Shown here: positions 32,781 to 40,527 of the stretch, piece by piece
Numbering within the stretch: position 1 is the stretch's first letter
Layout of the letters: each line of letters opens with the position of its first letter
Origin: Actinacidiphila sp. DG2A-62
GTDB taxonomy: Bacteria; Actinomycetota; Actinomycetes; Streptomycetales; Streptomycetaceae
Length of the DNA: 64,000 nt
Reading direction: 5' to 3'
Assembly (NCBI RefSeq): GCF_035825295.1
Contig: NZ_JAYMGI010000002.1
Span: forward strand, 620,001-684,000
Notes under the pieces: model-generated
Databases searched by the model: none
What the model saw: only the letters and a program-made list of their open reading frames with translations
Told to the model about the DNA's origin: nothing
Program-made: the position numbers and the translations under genes

Positions 32781-34979
32781 CTATCCCCAGGGGGACCGTG
32801 AACAGGTGACGGACCCCCTGCCGTCGGTCAGGCCGGTCGGCAGGCCGGTGGCCGTCGACGCGGGCGGGTAGCCGAAGGCGGTCGGGGTCCGGCCGGCCTC
32901 GACGTCCTCGGCGAGCCGGCGGACCGCGGCACGGGCGCGCCGGCCGGCGACCGCGCCCTCGGGCGCGGCCAGCATGCGTCGGGTCCTGCGCCATGCCCTG
33001 GTGCGGCGTCCGCCGGCGTGGTCCACGACGGCCAGGGCGTAACGCGCGAGGTAGCTGGCCCAGGCGTCGGTCGCGGGGTCCGTCTGGGCCGCCGCGCGGC
33101 GGACGGCGCGACGGGCGGCCGCCGGGGCGACCGCGGCCAGGGTGACGGCCCTGGCCGCGTGGCTGACGGCGGGCGGGGGCCCGCCCGGCGCGCCGCGCGG
33201 GATGGTGTCCGCGGCCTCGGCGAAGTGGTCCGCCGCCGCGGCGAGATCGTGCCGGGACAGGGACAGGACGCCGTGCACGTGGGCGATGCGGCCGACGGTC
33301 GCGCTGTCGCCCGCCGTCACGGCGGTCGGCCAGGCGTGGCGCAGCAGCGCGGTCGCGCCCTCGGCGTCGTTGCAGGCGACCAGCCACGCGACCAGCCACA
33401 GTCCGCGCGCGGTCTCCGGACGGCGCACGTCGCACAGGGGCAGCAGGGCGAACAGGTGGTGCAGACCCTCGTCGCCCCGGTCGTGGACGGCCCACCAGAA
33501 CCACAGGTCCAGGACCGTCTCCAACGCGAGGCCGACCAGCTCCGGGTCGTCCGGGCCGTGTCGGAGCGCGGCGTCGAGCGTTTCGGCCTCCTGCCCGACC
33601 AGCGCGAGGGCGTCCTGCTGGCTGCCGGCGTCCCACAGGTTTCCCGCCACGGCGGCGACCTGGCGGCAGTGCAGCGCGCGGCGCTCCGCCGCCACCTCGA
33701 ACTCCCCGGCCTCCCGCAGCCGTTCGGCGCCGAACTCCCGGGCCGGCGCCGACATCCGGTAATACGGCCCCGGACCTGCGGCCGGCCCGTTCCGGTCCTC
33801 GTGGACGACGTCGAGCACCCCGGCCGCCGCCAGGCGTACCAGGCACGCGGGGACGTCGGCCGGGGCGACGGAACCGCCGGCGCAGACCAGTTCCGCCGTC
33901 CACTCGGCGAAGGCGCCGGGCAGGACGCTCGCCCGGGCCCACACGGTCCGCTCGCCGCGGTCGGCGAGCGCGTAGGCGGAGCCGACGGCGTCGCGCAGCG
34001 ACCTGTGCCGGGGGACGGAGAGGTGGGAACTGCGCAGCCAGCACTGGTGGTCGCGGAGCATCGCCGCCACTTCGGCCACCCGGAAGCGGGCCGTCTGCTC
34101 CGCGGCCAGCTCGATCGCCAGCGGCAGCCCGCCGAGCACCTCGCAGACGTCGCGCACGGCGGCCAGATCCCGGGCGTCGAACTCGGTGGCCCCGGCGGGG
34201 ACCCCGGCCCTGCGCCCGGCGGCCCGCGCCCGGTCCAGGAAGAGCTCCACCGCCGGCGCCGGACGGCGGCCCCGCAACGGCTCGCAGCCCAACGGGCCGA
34301 GCCGCAGCACCCGTTCGTCCCCCAGGCCCAGCGGTCGGCGGGCCGTGACCAGCACCCGTAACGCCGGCCGCGCCGCGAGCAGTGTCTGTACCAGGCCCAC
34401 GGACTCGGCGTGCCACGGATCGACGTCGTCGAGGAACAGCAGGAAGTCCGAGCGCGGCAGCGACTCGACCAGCGCGGCCGGACCGATCCCCGGACCGATC
34501 CCGGGACCGATTCCCGGACCGGCGCCCGGACCGTTGTCCTGACCGGCGCCCGGCCGGATGTCCCGACGGGCTCCCCGACCGACTGCCTGACCGGCTCCCG
34601 AAGAGGTCTCCTGACCGGCGCCCGGACCGATCTGCTGACCGGCGTCCGCGGTGGGCGTACCCCGGCCCGTGACCGCCGCGAGGATCGCCGCGGCCAGGCG
34701 GCCGGGATCGGCCTGGACGTTCGCCTCGGCCTCGCCGGGCCACGCGATCCGGACCCGGCACTGCCGGTCGCCGTCGCGGCCGTGGCCGCCCGCGGCCACC
34801 ACCGCCGCGGCCAGCCTCTTGCCCATGCCCGCGGGCCCGGTGACCGTCACCAGCCGTTCCCGGGCCACCAGTCCGGCCAGCTTCCTGCGCTCCCGCTCCC
34901 GTCCGACGAGAGCGCCGGGCGCCCCGTCCTCATGACTGGACGGCATCCCCGCTCCGTCCCCACGCATCCCCGTACCCAC
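32781..34979 (-). CDS. STAND/AfsR-like ATPase without SARP or LuxR domain
   Basis: A 732-residue protein like the NB-ARC/TPR portion of AfsR-type regulators. GPAGMGKR (residues 48-55) is a Walker A with the usual Thr/Ser replaced by Arg. FLLFLDDVD (about 176-184) is Walker B; VLVTARRPLGL and LGGLPLAIELAAEQTARF are sensor/GxP motifs, and a helical, TPR-like C-terminal half follows. No DNA-binding domain is present at either end. A tetrapeptide repeat (about residues 111-166) is inserted between Walker A and B. Starts at 34979, 34964 and 34946 are all possible. Possibly acts with the sigma-like protein encoded just downstream. Confidence 0.78.
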   Translation of the reverse strand: MGTGMRGDGAGMPSSHEDGAPGALVGRERERRKLAGLVARERLVTVTGPAGMGKRLAAAVVAAGGHGRDGDRQCRVRIAWPGEAEANVQADPGRLAAAILAAVTGRGTPTADAGQQIGPGAGQETSSGAGQAVGRGARRDIRPGAGQDNGPGAGPGIGPGIGPGIGPAALVESLPRSDFLLFLDDVDPWHAESVGLVQTLLAARPALRVLVTARRPLGLGDERVLRLGPLGCEPLRGRRPAPAVELFLDRARAAGRRAGVPAGATEFDARDLAAVRDVCEVLGGLPLAIELAAEQTARFRVAEVAAMLRDHQCWLRSSHLSVPRHRSLRDAVGSAYALADRGERTVWARASVLPGAFAEWTAELVCAGGSVAPADVPACLVRLAAAGVLDVVHEDRNGPAAGPGPYYRMSAPAREFGAERLREAGEFEVAAERRALHCRQVAAVAGNLWDAGSQQDALALVGQEAETLDAALRHGPDDPELVGLALETVLDLWFWWAVHDRGDEGLHHLFALLPLCDVRRPETARGLWLVAWLVACNDAEGATALLRHAWPTAVTAGDSATVGRIAHVHGVLSLSRHDLAAAADHFAEAADTIPRGAPGGPPPAVSHAARAVTLAAVAPAAARRAVRRAAAQTDPATDAWASYLARYALAVVDHAGGRRTRAWRRTRRMLAAPEGAVAGRRARAAVRRLAEDVEAGRTPTAFGYPPASTATGLPTGLTDGRGSVTCSRSPWG
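34480..34647. repeat. 12-bp tandem repeat inside the STAND ATPase gene (14 units)
   Basis: Fourteen 12-bp units of the type GGACCGATCCCC or TGACCGGCGCCC run without gaps. On the coding strand each unit encodes four residues (GPGI, GPGA, GQET and similar), giving a Gly/Pro/Gln-rich insert. The units nearest 34480 are most alike, suggesting recent expansion there. Confidence 0.85.
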
Positions 34980-35388
34980 CGCACACTCCGTACCGCTCCC
35001 GGCCCGCTCGACGACGGGCGCCGCGGAGCCGGCCCCGCCCGCGTCCCACGCGATGCAGAATCGTCACTCCTGACGCCACGACAACCACAACGCACAACCG
35101 GCGCATTGGTGACGGCCCAGGCCCGACGGAGGGACCGAGGAGTCGACGTCGCGGCCGAGTTCGAATCCGCGGTCGGGCCGCGTGGCGGCGCCGCGCGGGG
35201 CGGTGACCGGGTCGGGCGGTGACCGCTCGGGGCGGTGACCGGGCCGGGCGGTGACCGCCCGGGGCGGTGTCGGTCCCGCGTGCCACACTGCGACCAGCCA
35301 GGGCCACCTCCGGCCGCCCGCCTGCCACGACGGGCTCCAGCACCCTGTCCGCAGGGACGACGACCCCCGCCTTGGAGGCATCGTGAAC
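34980..35388. other. Divergent intergenic region (409 bp) between the STAND ATPase and peptidase E genes
   Basis: It contains the 16-bp tandem repeat at 35198-35273 and a relatively AT-richer patch near 35055-35110 (ACAACCACAACGCACAACC) that may hold promoter elements. No additional gene is supported. Confidence 0.5.
35198..35273. repeat. 16-bp tandem repeat with palindromic core (4.75 units)
   Basis: Units GGGCGGTGACCGGGTC, GGGCGGTGACCGCTCG, GGGCGGTGACCGGGCC, GGGCGGTGACCGCCCG and a partial GGGCGGTGTCGG follow head to tail. The constant part holds CGGTGACCG, itself palindromic. It lies about 220 bp before the STAND ATPase start and about 115 bp before the peptidase E start, so it could be an operator array or a simple minisatellite. 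Confidence 0.8.
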
Positions 35389-36045
35389 ATGCTCCTCACC
35401 TCCGCCGGGGTGAAGAACCCCAGCATCCGGCGGGCCCTGGTCGACCTCCTGGGCAAGCCAGTCGGGGAGGCCGACGCCCTGTGCATCCCCACCGCGGGTT
35501 ACGGACACCCCATGGGGAGCCCGGCCGGAGCCTGGCGCTTCATCACCGGGCGCTCCAGCACCCCGATGTGCGAGCTCGGCTGGCGGTCCATGGGCGTCCT
35601 GGAGCTCACCGCCCTGCCCAGCATCGGCGTGGAGCGCTGGCTGCCGTGGGTGCGGGAGGCGGACGTCCTGCTCGCCGACGGCGGGGACGCGCTCTATCTG
35701 TGCCACTGGATGCGGCAGTCCGGGCTGGCGGAGCTGCTCCCCTCCCTGCACGGGAAGGTGTGGGTCGGGCTGAGCGCCGGCAGCATGGTGATGACGCCCC
35801 GCATCGGCGAGGACTTCGTCGCATGGGAGCCGCCCGCCGTGAGCGACGAGACCCTGGGCCTCGTCGACTTCTCCCTCTTCCCGCACCTGGACCACCCCGA
35901 CCTGCCGGAAAACACCATGGCCGACGCCGAGCGGTGGGCGGCCACCCTGCCGAACCCGGCCTACGCCATCGACGACGAGACCGCCGTCAAGGTGGCCGAC
36001 GGGGTCGTCGAGATCGTCTCCGAGGGGCGTTGGCGGCGCTTCTGA
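35389..36045 (+). CDS. Peptidase E-like protein (family S51, class I amidotransferase-like fold)
   Basis: A 218-residue putative serine dipeptidase. MLLTSAGVKNPSIRRALVDLLGK is the usual N-terminus. GLSAGSMVM (about residue 128) carries the nucleophile Ser, and ADGGDALYLCHWM and FSLFPHLDHPDLPEN are family motifs (the latter with the catalytic His). The ATG at 35389 is 10 bp after GGAGG; the GTG at 35383 is only 4 bp away. Family members cleave Asp-X dipeptides; the substrate here is unknown. Confidence 0.85.
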   Translation: MLLTSAGVKNPSIRRALVDLLGKPVGEADALCIPTAGYGHPMGSPAGAWRFITGRSSTPMCELGWRSMGVLELTALPSIGVERWLPWVREADVLLADGGDALYLCHWMRQSGLAELLPSLHGKVWVGLSAGSMVMTPRIGEDFVAWEPPAVSDETLGLVDFSLFPHLDHPDLPENTMADAERWAATLPNPAYAIDDETAVKVADGVVEIVSEGRWRRF

Positions 36046-36063
36046 ACGGCCCACGGGAACCCG

Positions 36064-36107
36064 GCGCCCGCGGGTCGCGGACCCTGCGGAGGCGGGCCCG
36101 CGGGCGC
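36064..36107. terminator. Inverted repeat between convergent peptidase E and VOC genes
   Basis: GCGCCCGCGGG (36064-36074) pairs perfectly with CCCGCGGGCGC (36097-36107) over a 22-nt loop. Placement between two converging genes suggests a terminator. Confidence 0.5.
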
Positions 36108-36146
36108 GTGCCGGTCCCGGTCGCCGCGAAGGCCGGGACGGAGGGG

Positions 36147-36515
36147 TCAGACCCGGTCGTGCAGCGTCACCTGGTAGCCGTCGGGGTCGGCGAAGGTGAA
36201 GGTGCGGCCGAAGGGGCCGTCGATCGGGGCGGAGACGATGGTGTGCCCGTCGGCGGCGAGGGCGTCGTGGATGGCCTGGACGTCGGTGGCGTGGAGCCAG
36301 ATCGCGGCGCCGATGCCGGGCTGGGGCACGGAGTCGAGGTCGGTACCGGGCACGAGGTCGCGCAGCGCGCACGCGATCGGCTTCGTCTCGAAGACGACCG
36401 CGTGCGGCGGACCCGCCTGCGAGCGGACGAGGCCGAGGTACTGCTCGTAGAACGCCTGCGAAGCGGCGAGGTCGCGCGCCTGGAGCGAGATGAAGTCGGG
36501 ACCGGTGACGGGCAT
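36147..36515 (-). CDS. VOC-family protein (glyoxalase/bleomycin-resistance fold)
   Basis: A 122-residue single VOC domain: FISLQARDLAASQAFYEQYLGL, WLHATDVQAIHDAL, and FGRTFTFADPDGYQVTLHDRV. I chose the ATG at 36515 (AAAGG 8 bp upstream) over longer starts at 36530 and 36581, which would run into the promoter. Its promoter spacer (36557-36574) holds the same inverted repeat found before the divergent marR gene, so MarR repression is likely. May bind or inactivate a toxic small molecule. Confidence 0.85.
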   Translation of the reverse strand: MPVTGPDFISLQARDLAASQAFYEQYLGLVRSQAGPPHAVVFETKPIACALRDLVPGTDLDSVPQPGIGAAIWLHATDVQAIHDALAADGHTIVSAPIDGPFGRTFTFADPDGYQVTLHDRV

Positions 36516-36551
36516 GGCGGGACCTTTCATGTCAGCTTCCTTACATACCCG

Positions 36552-36581
36552 AGCGTATGTCAGGAGTCTGACATCGGTCAA
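36552..36581 (-). promoter_or_regulatory. Promoter of the VOC gene
   Basis: On the minus strand TTGACC (36581-36576) and TACGCT (36557-36552) are 18 bp apart, and the spacer holds the MarR-type palindrome. A second palindrome, ACATAC-N6-GTATGT (36543-36560), overlaps the -10. Confidence 0.5.
36557..36574. promoter_or_regulatory. Probable MarR operator, VOC side
   Basis: ATGTCAGGAGTCTGACAT: perfect 7-bp arms around GAGT, lying in the VOC promoter spacer. It matches the site at 36700-36717 at the first nine and the last six positions. Confidence 0.7.
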
Positions 36582-36699
36582 GGCGAGCCGCCGCGCGTGA
36601 CGTCCGGCGCGCGGACCAGGGCGACACAGGGGCCGGGGCCCGAAACCCGGGCCCCGGCGGGGTCCTCGTCGGCGACGGCCCCGGCGCGCCTTTCGCGCG

Positions 36700-36717
36700 A
36701 TGTCAGGACCGTGACAT
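36700..36717. promoter_or_regulatory. Probable MarR operator, marR side
   Basis: ATGTCAGGACCGTGACAT: the same ATGTCA-N6-TGACAT repeat as at 36557-36574. It abuts a possible -10 (CATACT, 36715-36720) of the marR gene, fitting autorepression. Confidence 0.7.
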
Positions 36718-36754
36718 ACTCGACGCCGGACCTCGACCCCCTTGATGTCACCAC

Positions 36755-37222
36755 ATGGACATGCACGACACGTCGCCGCCCGAGCCGCCCCACCCCGCCC
36801 AGGACGTGCTCGATCACGTGGGTTACCGGCTCAAACGCGCCCACGCCGCGCTGCGCGGCGCCATGGACCGGGTGCTGCGCGAGCACGGCCTGACCGTGCC
36901 GCAGTACGCCTGCCTGGAAGTGCTGGCCGCCCGGCCGGGGATGTCCAACGCGGACCTGGCGCGCGCCACCTTCGTCACCCGCCAGTCGATGAACGTCGTC
37001 CTGCGCGGCCTGCAGGACGGCGGTCTGCTCACTCGGCCCGCCACCGTCGCGACGGGCCGGGCCCGCCCCGCGGCCCTCACCGACGAGGGGCGCCGCCGCC
37101 TGAAGGCGGCGCAGGAGGCCGTCTACGCGGTCGAAGCCCGCATGATCCACGCGATCCCCGAGGAACGGCTCACCGCGCTCCTCGACGACCTCGACCGGAT
37201 AGGGCGGGCACTCACGGAGTGA
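36755..37222 (+). CDS. MarR-family transcriptional regulator
   Basis: A 155-residue regulator: LTVPQYACLEVLAARPGMSNADLARATFVTRQSMNVVLRGLQDGGLLTR is the winged-helix region (about 46-95), with dimerisation helices at both ends. Divergent from the VOC gene, with a matching 18-bp inverted repeat in each promoter. Most likely represses itself and the VOC gene until a phenolic or antibiotic-like ligand binds (family knowledge). Confidence 0.9.
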   Translation: MDMHDTSPPEPPHPAQDVLDHVGYRLKRAHAALRGAMDRVLREHGLTVPQYACLEVLAARPGMSNADLARATFVTRQSMNVVLRGLQDGGLLTRPATVATGRARPAALTDEGRRRLKAAQEAVYAVEARMIHAIPEERLTALLDDLDRIGRALTE

Positions 37223-37286
37223 GGCAGCGGCCGGTGACGGCCGCCGCCCGCACGTCGTTTCCCTGGTCCCGCCCCACGGGGAGGTG

Positions 37287-38747
37287 TCAGGCGGCCGCCT
37301 CGAAGGAGGGCTTCCGGACGGGTGCGCGTCGGGAAGCCGCGGCGGAACGGCGTCGACCGCGGGAGGCCGGGCTGCCCTTACCGCCCTTGCCGCCCTCGGT
37401 CGCCGGCGCGGTGATCGTCACGGGAACACCGGAGGGGGCCTGCGCGCCGGTGATCCTGCGCAGGTCCTCCGCGCCGGGGCGTACCTGCGCGGTCCGTGGC
37501 ACGATGCCGGCGGCTGCCATGAGGCGGGTCATCGCGTGCGACTGGCCGGGGGTGACCAGCGTGACGACGCTGCCGGACTCGCCTGCCCGCGCGGTACGGC
37601 CGCCCCGGTGGAGGTAGTCCTTGTGGTCGGCGGGCGGGTCGACGTTGACGACGAGGTCGAGATTGTCGACGTGGATGCCGCGCGCCGCGACGTTCGTGGC
37701 CACGAGCACGGTGACGTCGGCGGCTTTGAACTGGGCCAGGGTCCGGGTGCGCTGCGGCTGCGACTTCCCCCCGTGCAGGGCGGCGGCTCTCACCCCGCTG
37801 TTCAGCAGGTCCCGCGTCAGCCGGTCGACGGCACGCTTGGTGTCCAGGAACATGATGACCCGGCCCTCGCGGGCCGCGATCTCGATGGTCGTCCGGTGCT
37901 TGTCGGTCTCCTGGACGTGCAGGACGTGGTGCTCCATCGTCGTGACCGCGCCCGCGGAGGGATCGACGGAGTGGACGACCGGGTCGGTGAGGTAGCGGCG
38001 GACCAGGAGGTCGACGTTCCGGTCGAGGGTGGCGGAGAACAGCATGCGCTGGCCCTCGGGGCGGACCTGTTCCAGGAGCGCCGTGACCTGGGGCATGAAG
38101 CCCATGTCGGCCATCTGGTCGGCCTCGTCCAGCACGGTGATCGCGACCTGGTCCAGCCGGCAGTCGCCGCGGTCGATGAGGTCCTTCAGACGTCCCGGCG
38201 TCGCGACGACGACCTCCGCGCCGCCGCGCAGCGCGGCGGTCTGCCTGCCGATCGGCATTCCGCCCACGACGGTGGCCAGGCGCAGCTTCACCGCCCGGGC
38301 GTAGGGGGCCAGCGCGTCCGTCACCTGCTGCGCCAGCTCACGCGTCGGCACGAGGATCAGGGCCAGCGGCCGGCGGGGCTCGGCGCGCTGCCCGGCGATA
38401 CGGGCCAGCAGAGCCAGACCGAAGGCGAGGGTCTTGCCGGAGCCGGTACGTCCACGGCCGAGGACGTCCCGGCCCGCGAGGGTGTTCGGCAGGGTCGCGC
38501 CCTGGATCGGGAACGGAACGCGCACGCCCTCAACGGTGAGCGCGGCCAACAACTGCGCAGGCATGTCGAGATCGGCGAACGTCTCGACGGCGGGGAGCGC
38601 CGGAGTGGTCGTCCTCGGCGGGGCGAACTCCCCCGAGGCCACCGCGGGCCGTCGGCCCTGGCCGCCCGCACGGCTCCGGCTCTGGGAACGACTCGGGGCC
38701 GCTGAGCCGAAACGGCTTCTGCGACTGCGGGAACTACGGCTGTTCAT
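37287..38747 (-). CDS. DEAD-box ATP-dependent RNA helicase (RhlE-like)
   Basis: RNA helicase of about 486 residues. In order: an Arg/Ser-rich N-tail, F-x17-Q motif (FADLDMPAQLLAALTVEGVRVPFPIQ), GRTGSGKT (motif I), PTRELAQQV (Ia), ATPGRL (Ib), DEAD (II), SAT (III), ARGIHVDNLDLVVNVDPP (V) and HRGGRTARAG (VI), then a basic Lys/Arg/Ser/Ala tail for RNA binding. The ATG at 38747 is chosen; longer starts at 38793 and 38819 lack typical sequence. It lies 140 bp downstream of a cold-shock gene on the same strand, so it probably unwinds RNA during cold adaptation. Confidence 0.92.
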   Translation of the reverse strand: MNSRSSRSRRSRFGSAAPSRSQSRSRAGGQGRRPAVASGEFAPPRTTTPALPAVETFADLDMPAQLLAALTVEGVRVPFPIQGATLPNTLAGRDVLGRGRTGSGKTLAFGLALLARIAGQRAEPRRPLALILVPTRELAQQVTDALAPYARAVKLRLATVVGGMPIGRQTAALRGGAEVVVATPGRLKDLIDRGDCRLDQVAITVLDEADQMADMGFMPQVTALLEQVRPEGQRMLFSATLDRNVDLLVRRYLTDPVVHSVDPSAGAVTTMEHHVLHVQETDKHRTTIEIAAREGRVIMFLDTKRAVDRLTRDLLNSGVRAAALHGGKSQPQRTRTLAQFKAADVTVLVATNVAARGIHVDNLDLVVNVDPPADHKDYLHRGGRTARAGESGSVVTLVTPGQSHAMTRLMAAAGIVPRTAQVRPGAEDLRRITGAQAPSGVPVTITAPATEGGKGGKGSPASRGRRRSAAASRRAPVRKPSFEAAA

Positions 38748-38886
38748 ACGTGTGGAATTCAAGGAAACCCTTCCTCGATACGGGACGGCGCGCATCAAGG
38801 AATTCTCACTGCGGAACAACGCGGCAGGGAATCGCAGAAACGGGCCGAATGGAATGCGAGCGCAGATCGGGGTGGCGCGTTCGACT

Positions 38887-39090
38887 TCAGGCGGGAACGA
38901 TGTTCTCCGCCGTCAGGCCCTTCGGACTCGACGCGATATCGAAGGTGACCTTCTGGCCCTCGACCAGCTCACTGAGATGCCGGACAGCGATGTTCGAGAA
39001 GTGGGCGAACACGTCTGCACCGCCGCCGTCCTGCTCGATGAAGCCGAATCCCCGGGCTGCGTTGAACCACTTCACCGTGCCGGACGCCAT
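38887..39090 (-). CDS. Cold-shock protein (CspA family)
   Basis: A 67-residue OB-fold RNA chaperone. MASGTVKWFNAARGFGFIEQD contains RNP1 (RGFGFI), and DVFAHFS is RNP2. The end, VTFDIASSPKGLTAENIVPA, is normal. A strong GAGGAGAA RBS precedes the ATG at 39090. Directly upstream of the DEAD-box helicase gene: RNA chaperone and helicase probably work together. Confidence 0.95.
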   Translation of the reverse strand: MASGTVKWFNAARGFGFIEQDGGGADVFAHFSNIAVRHLSELVEGQKVTFDIASSPKGLTAENIVPA

Positions 39091-39436
39091 GTCGCATTCT
39101 CCTCTCGGGGCAGTACTCCGGTCCCGCAATCCGCGGATGCCGGGTCGCCGCGATGATGCCCCGCCCGGAAGACGACCGGAAACAAGAAACGCTTCCGGAG
39201 GCCGCTGGGGCCGACGGAGCGATGGGAGAATGGGGAAACCACAACTGCAACTGCGATCGACACTATCACACGGACAGGGCGATGTACGGGCGGTAGCGGC
39301 ACGTCGCCTTACCGGTGAATCAAACCGTTCGCGCGGAACGGCAAACTCTCATCCGGCGGGAACAGATAATGTTCCGCCCGCAGCGTCGCCTTTCGACGGA
39401 GAAGTCGGGCGGACGGGAAACACCCGCCCAGCCCGG
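39091..39436. other. Intergenic region, 346 bp, upstream of the cold-shock gene
   Basis: Lower GC than the neighbouring DNA. It contains the perfect inverted repeat CCGTTC-GCGCG-GAACGG (39325-39341) and a weaker one around 39355-39378, near the end of the MerR-like gene, which may act as terminators. The part nearest 39090 is probably the long 5' leader usual for cold-shock mRNAs. No gene seen. Confidence 0.5.
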
Positions 39437-39802
39437 TCAGTCGTCGGTCCGCACGTCCGGGAGCTCGGATCGCGCACCCTCCCCGCCCTGGGAGGCGGCG
39501 CGGCGGTACTCGGCGTTGAGGCGCTGGGCCTCTTCGAGCTGGTCCTCAAGGATGATGATCCGGCAGGCCGCCTCGATGGGCGTGCCCTGGTCGACGAGTT
39601 CCCGCGCGCGGGCGGCGATCCGCAGTTGGTAGCGGGAGTAGCGCCGGTGGCCGCCCTCCGAGCGCAGCGGGGTGATCAGTCGGGCTTCTCCGATGGCGCG
39701 CAAGAACCCGGGAGTGGTGCCGAGGAGTTCCGCGGCGCGGCCCATCGTGAAAGCGGGGAAGTCATCGTCGTCGAGACGGCCGAACGAGTCGTCTGCTGTC
39801 AT
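39437..39802 (-). CDS. MerR-like helix-turn-helix protein
   Basis: A 121-residue protein. PAFTMGRAAELLGTTPGFLRAIGEARLITPLRSEGGHRRYSRYQLRIAARARELVDQGTPIEAACRII is a MerR-type winged helix (about residues 14-80), followed by a short helix (LEDQLEEAQRLNAEYRRA) likely to form a coiled-coil dimer. No effector domain. Start ATG at 39802 (AGAGG upstream) rather than 39916, because the longer form would cross the hairpin at 39828-39859. Confidence 0.82.
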   Translation of the reverse strand: MTADDSFGRLDDDDFPAFTMGRAAELLGTTPGFLRAIGEARLITPLRSEGGHRRYSRYQLRIAARARELVDQGTPIEAACRIIILEDQLEEAQRLNAEYRRAASQGGEGARSELPDVRTDD

Positions 39803-40527
39803 CGCACCTCTCTGTGGAACGCATGGAGGGGTCCTGGCACCACACGGTGCCAGGACCCCGAAGGAACTACTACACCACCGGCCGGCCTGGGTACTGCGCC
39901 GGCCCTCTGTTGCCACGGACCCGGCCGAAATGCCGCCGGGATCGCGGGGATCGCGGTTGCTTGACCGAAGACCACCTCACTGTCGATGTCCTACGGTACC
40001 CGGGCTCACGACCTCCACCCGGGCGATCCTGATGGCGCCTGGCCCCTCCGTCCTTCCCTCTGGGGATCGATCACTTGCCAAGCGGTACTGCGAACATGCG
40101 GTACTTCCTCGCGGCGGCCCCTGATGACTGCGGGCCACCCGGTCCGGCCGTCAGCCCCGCCGCCATCCTGCGACCACTCCGGCTTCGGGACTCCACCACC
40201 GCACCGTCCTGCAACTGCGGGTGTCACCGCCCGGCAGTTCGTCTCTGCCGGGCCCACTCGATCTCGGTTACAAGAGAAACCCTAGCGATGCTGTCGCAGA
40301 ATGTCTACTGCGGCCACGATAGATTTTCGCATGGGCCGGGCACTGGCCCACCGACGGGACGGCCGGCTCGGCGCCCTTGAGGCACCGGGCTCCGTGCCGT
40401 CGCTCCGGCGCTGACGCGGGCACCGGCGTCCGCGGCGGCGAACCCGTGCGACGCGGCAACACGGGAGATGCGGCGCGGCGAAGCCGCTTCCGACGATGAG
40501 GGAAGGCATCGTCGAGGAGAGGTTGCA
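39803..40527. other. Long intergenic region (725 bp) before the carrier-condensation gene
   Basis: Apart from the hairpin at 39828-39859, several short ORFs exist on both strands, but none has a recognisable product or ribosome site. The segment 40255-40330 is AT-richer and may carry promoters. No tRNA-like cloverleaf was found. It separates the stress-gene region from the biosynthetic region. Confidence 0.5.
39828..39859. terminator. Perfect 14-bp hairpin in the leader of the MerR-like gene
   Basis: GGGGTCCTGGCACC (39828-39841) pairs without mismatch with GGTGCCAGGACCCC (39846-39859) across an ACAC loop. It lies 26 bp upstream of the MerR-like start codon. It may be a terminator against read-through from the right or an attenuator. 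Confidence 0.6.

Noticed and set aside
34480..35273. Repeat arrays as CRISPR or origin iterons
   Set aside because: Units of 12 and 16 bp are contiguous without spacers; the first is coding, and no Cas or replication gene is nearby.
40006..40285. Short ORFs on both strands in the 725-bp gap
   Set aside because: No ribosome sites, no recognisable sequence, and they overlap one another in different frames.
39803..40527. tRNA or other structured RNA gene
   Set aside because: No cloverleaf, CCA end or known RNA motif could be drawn in this gap.
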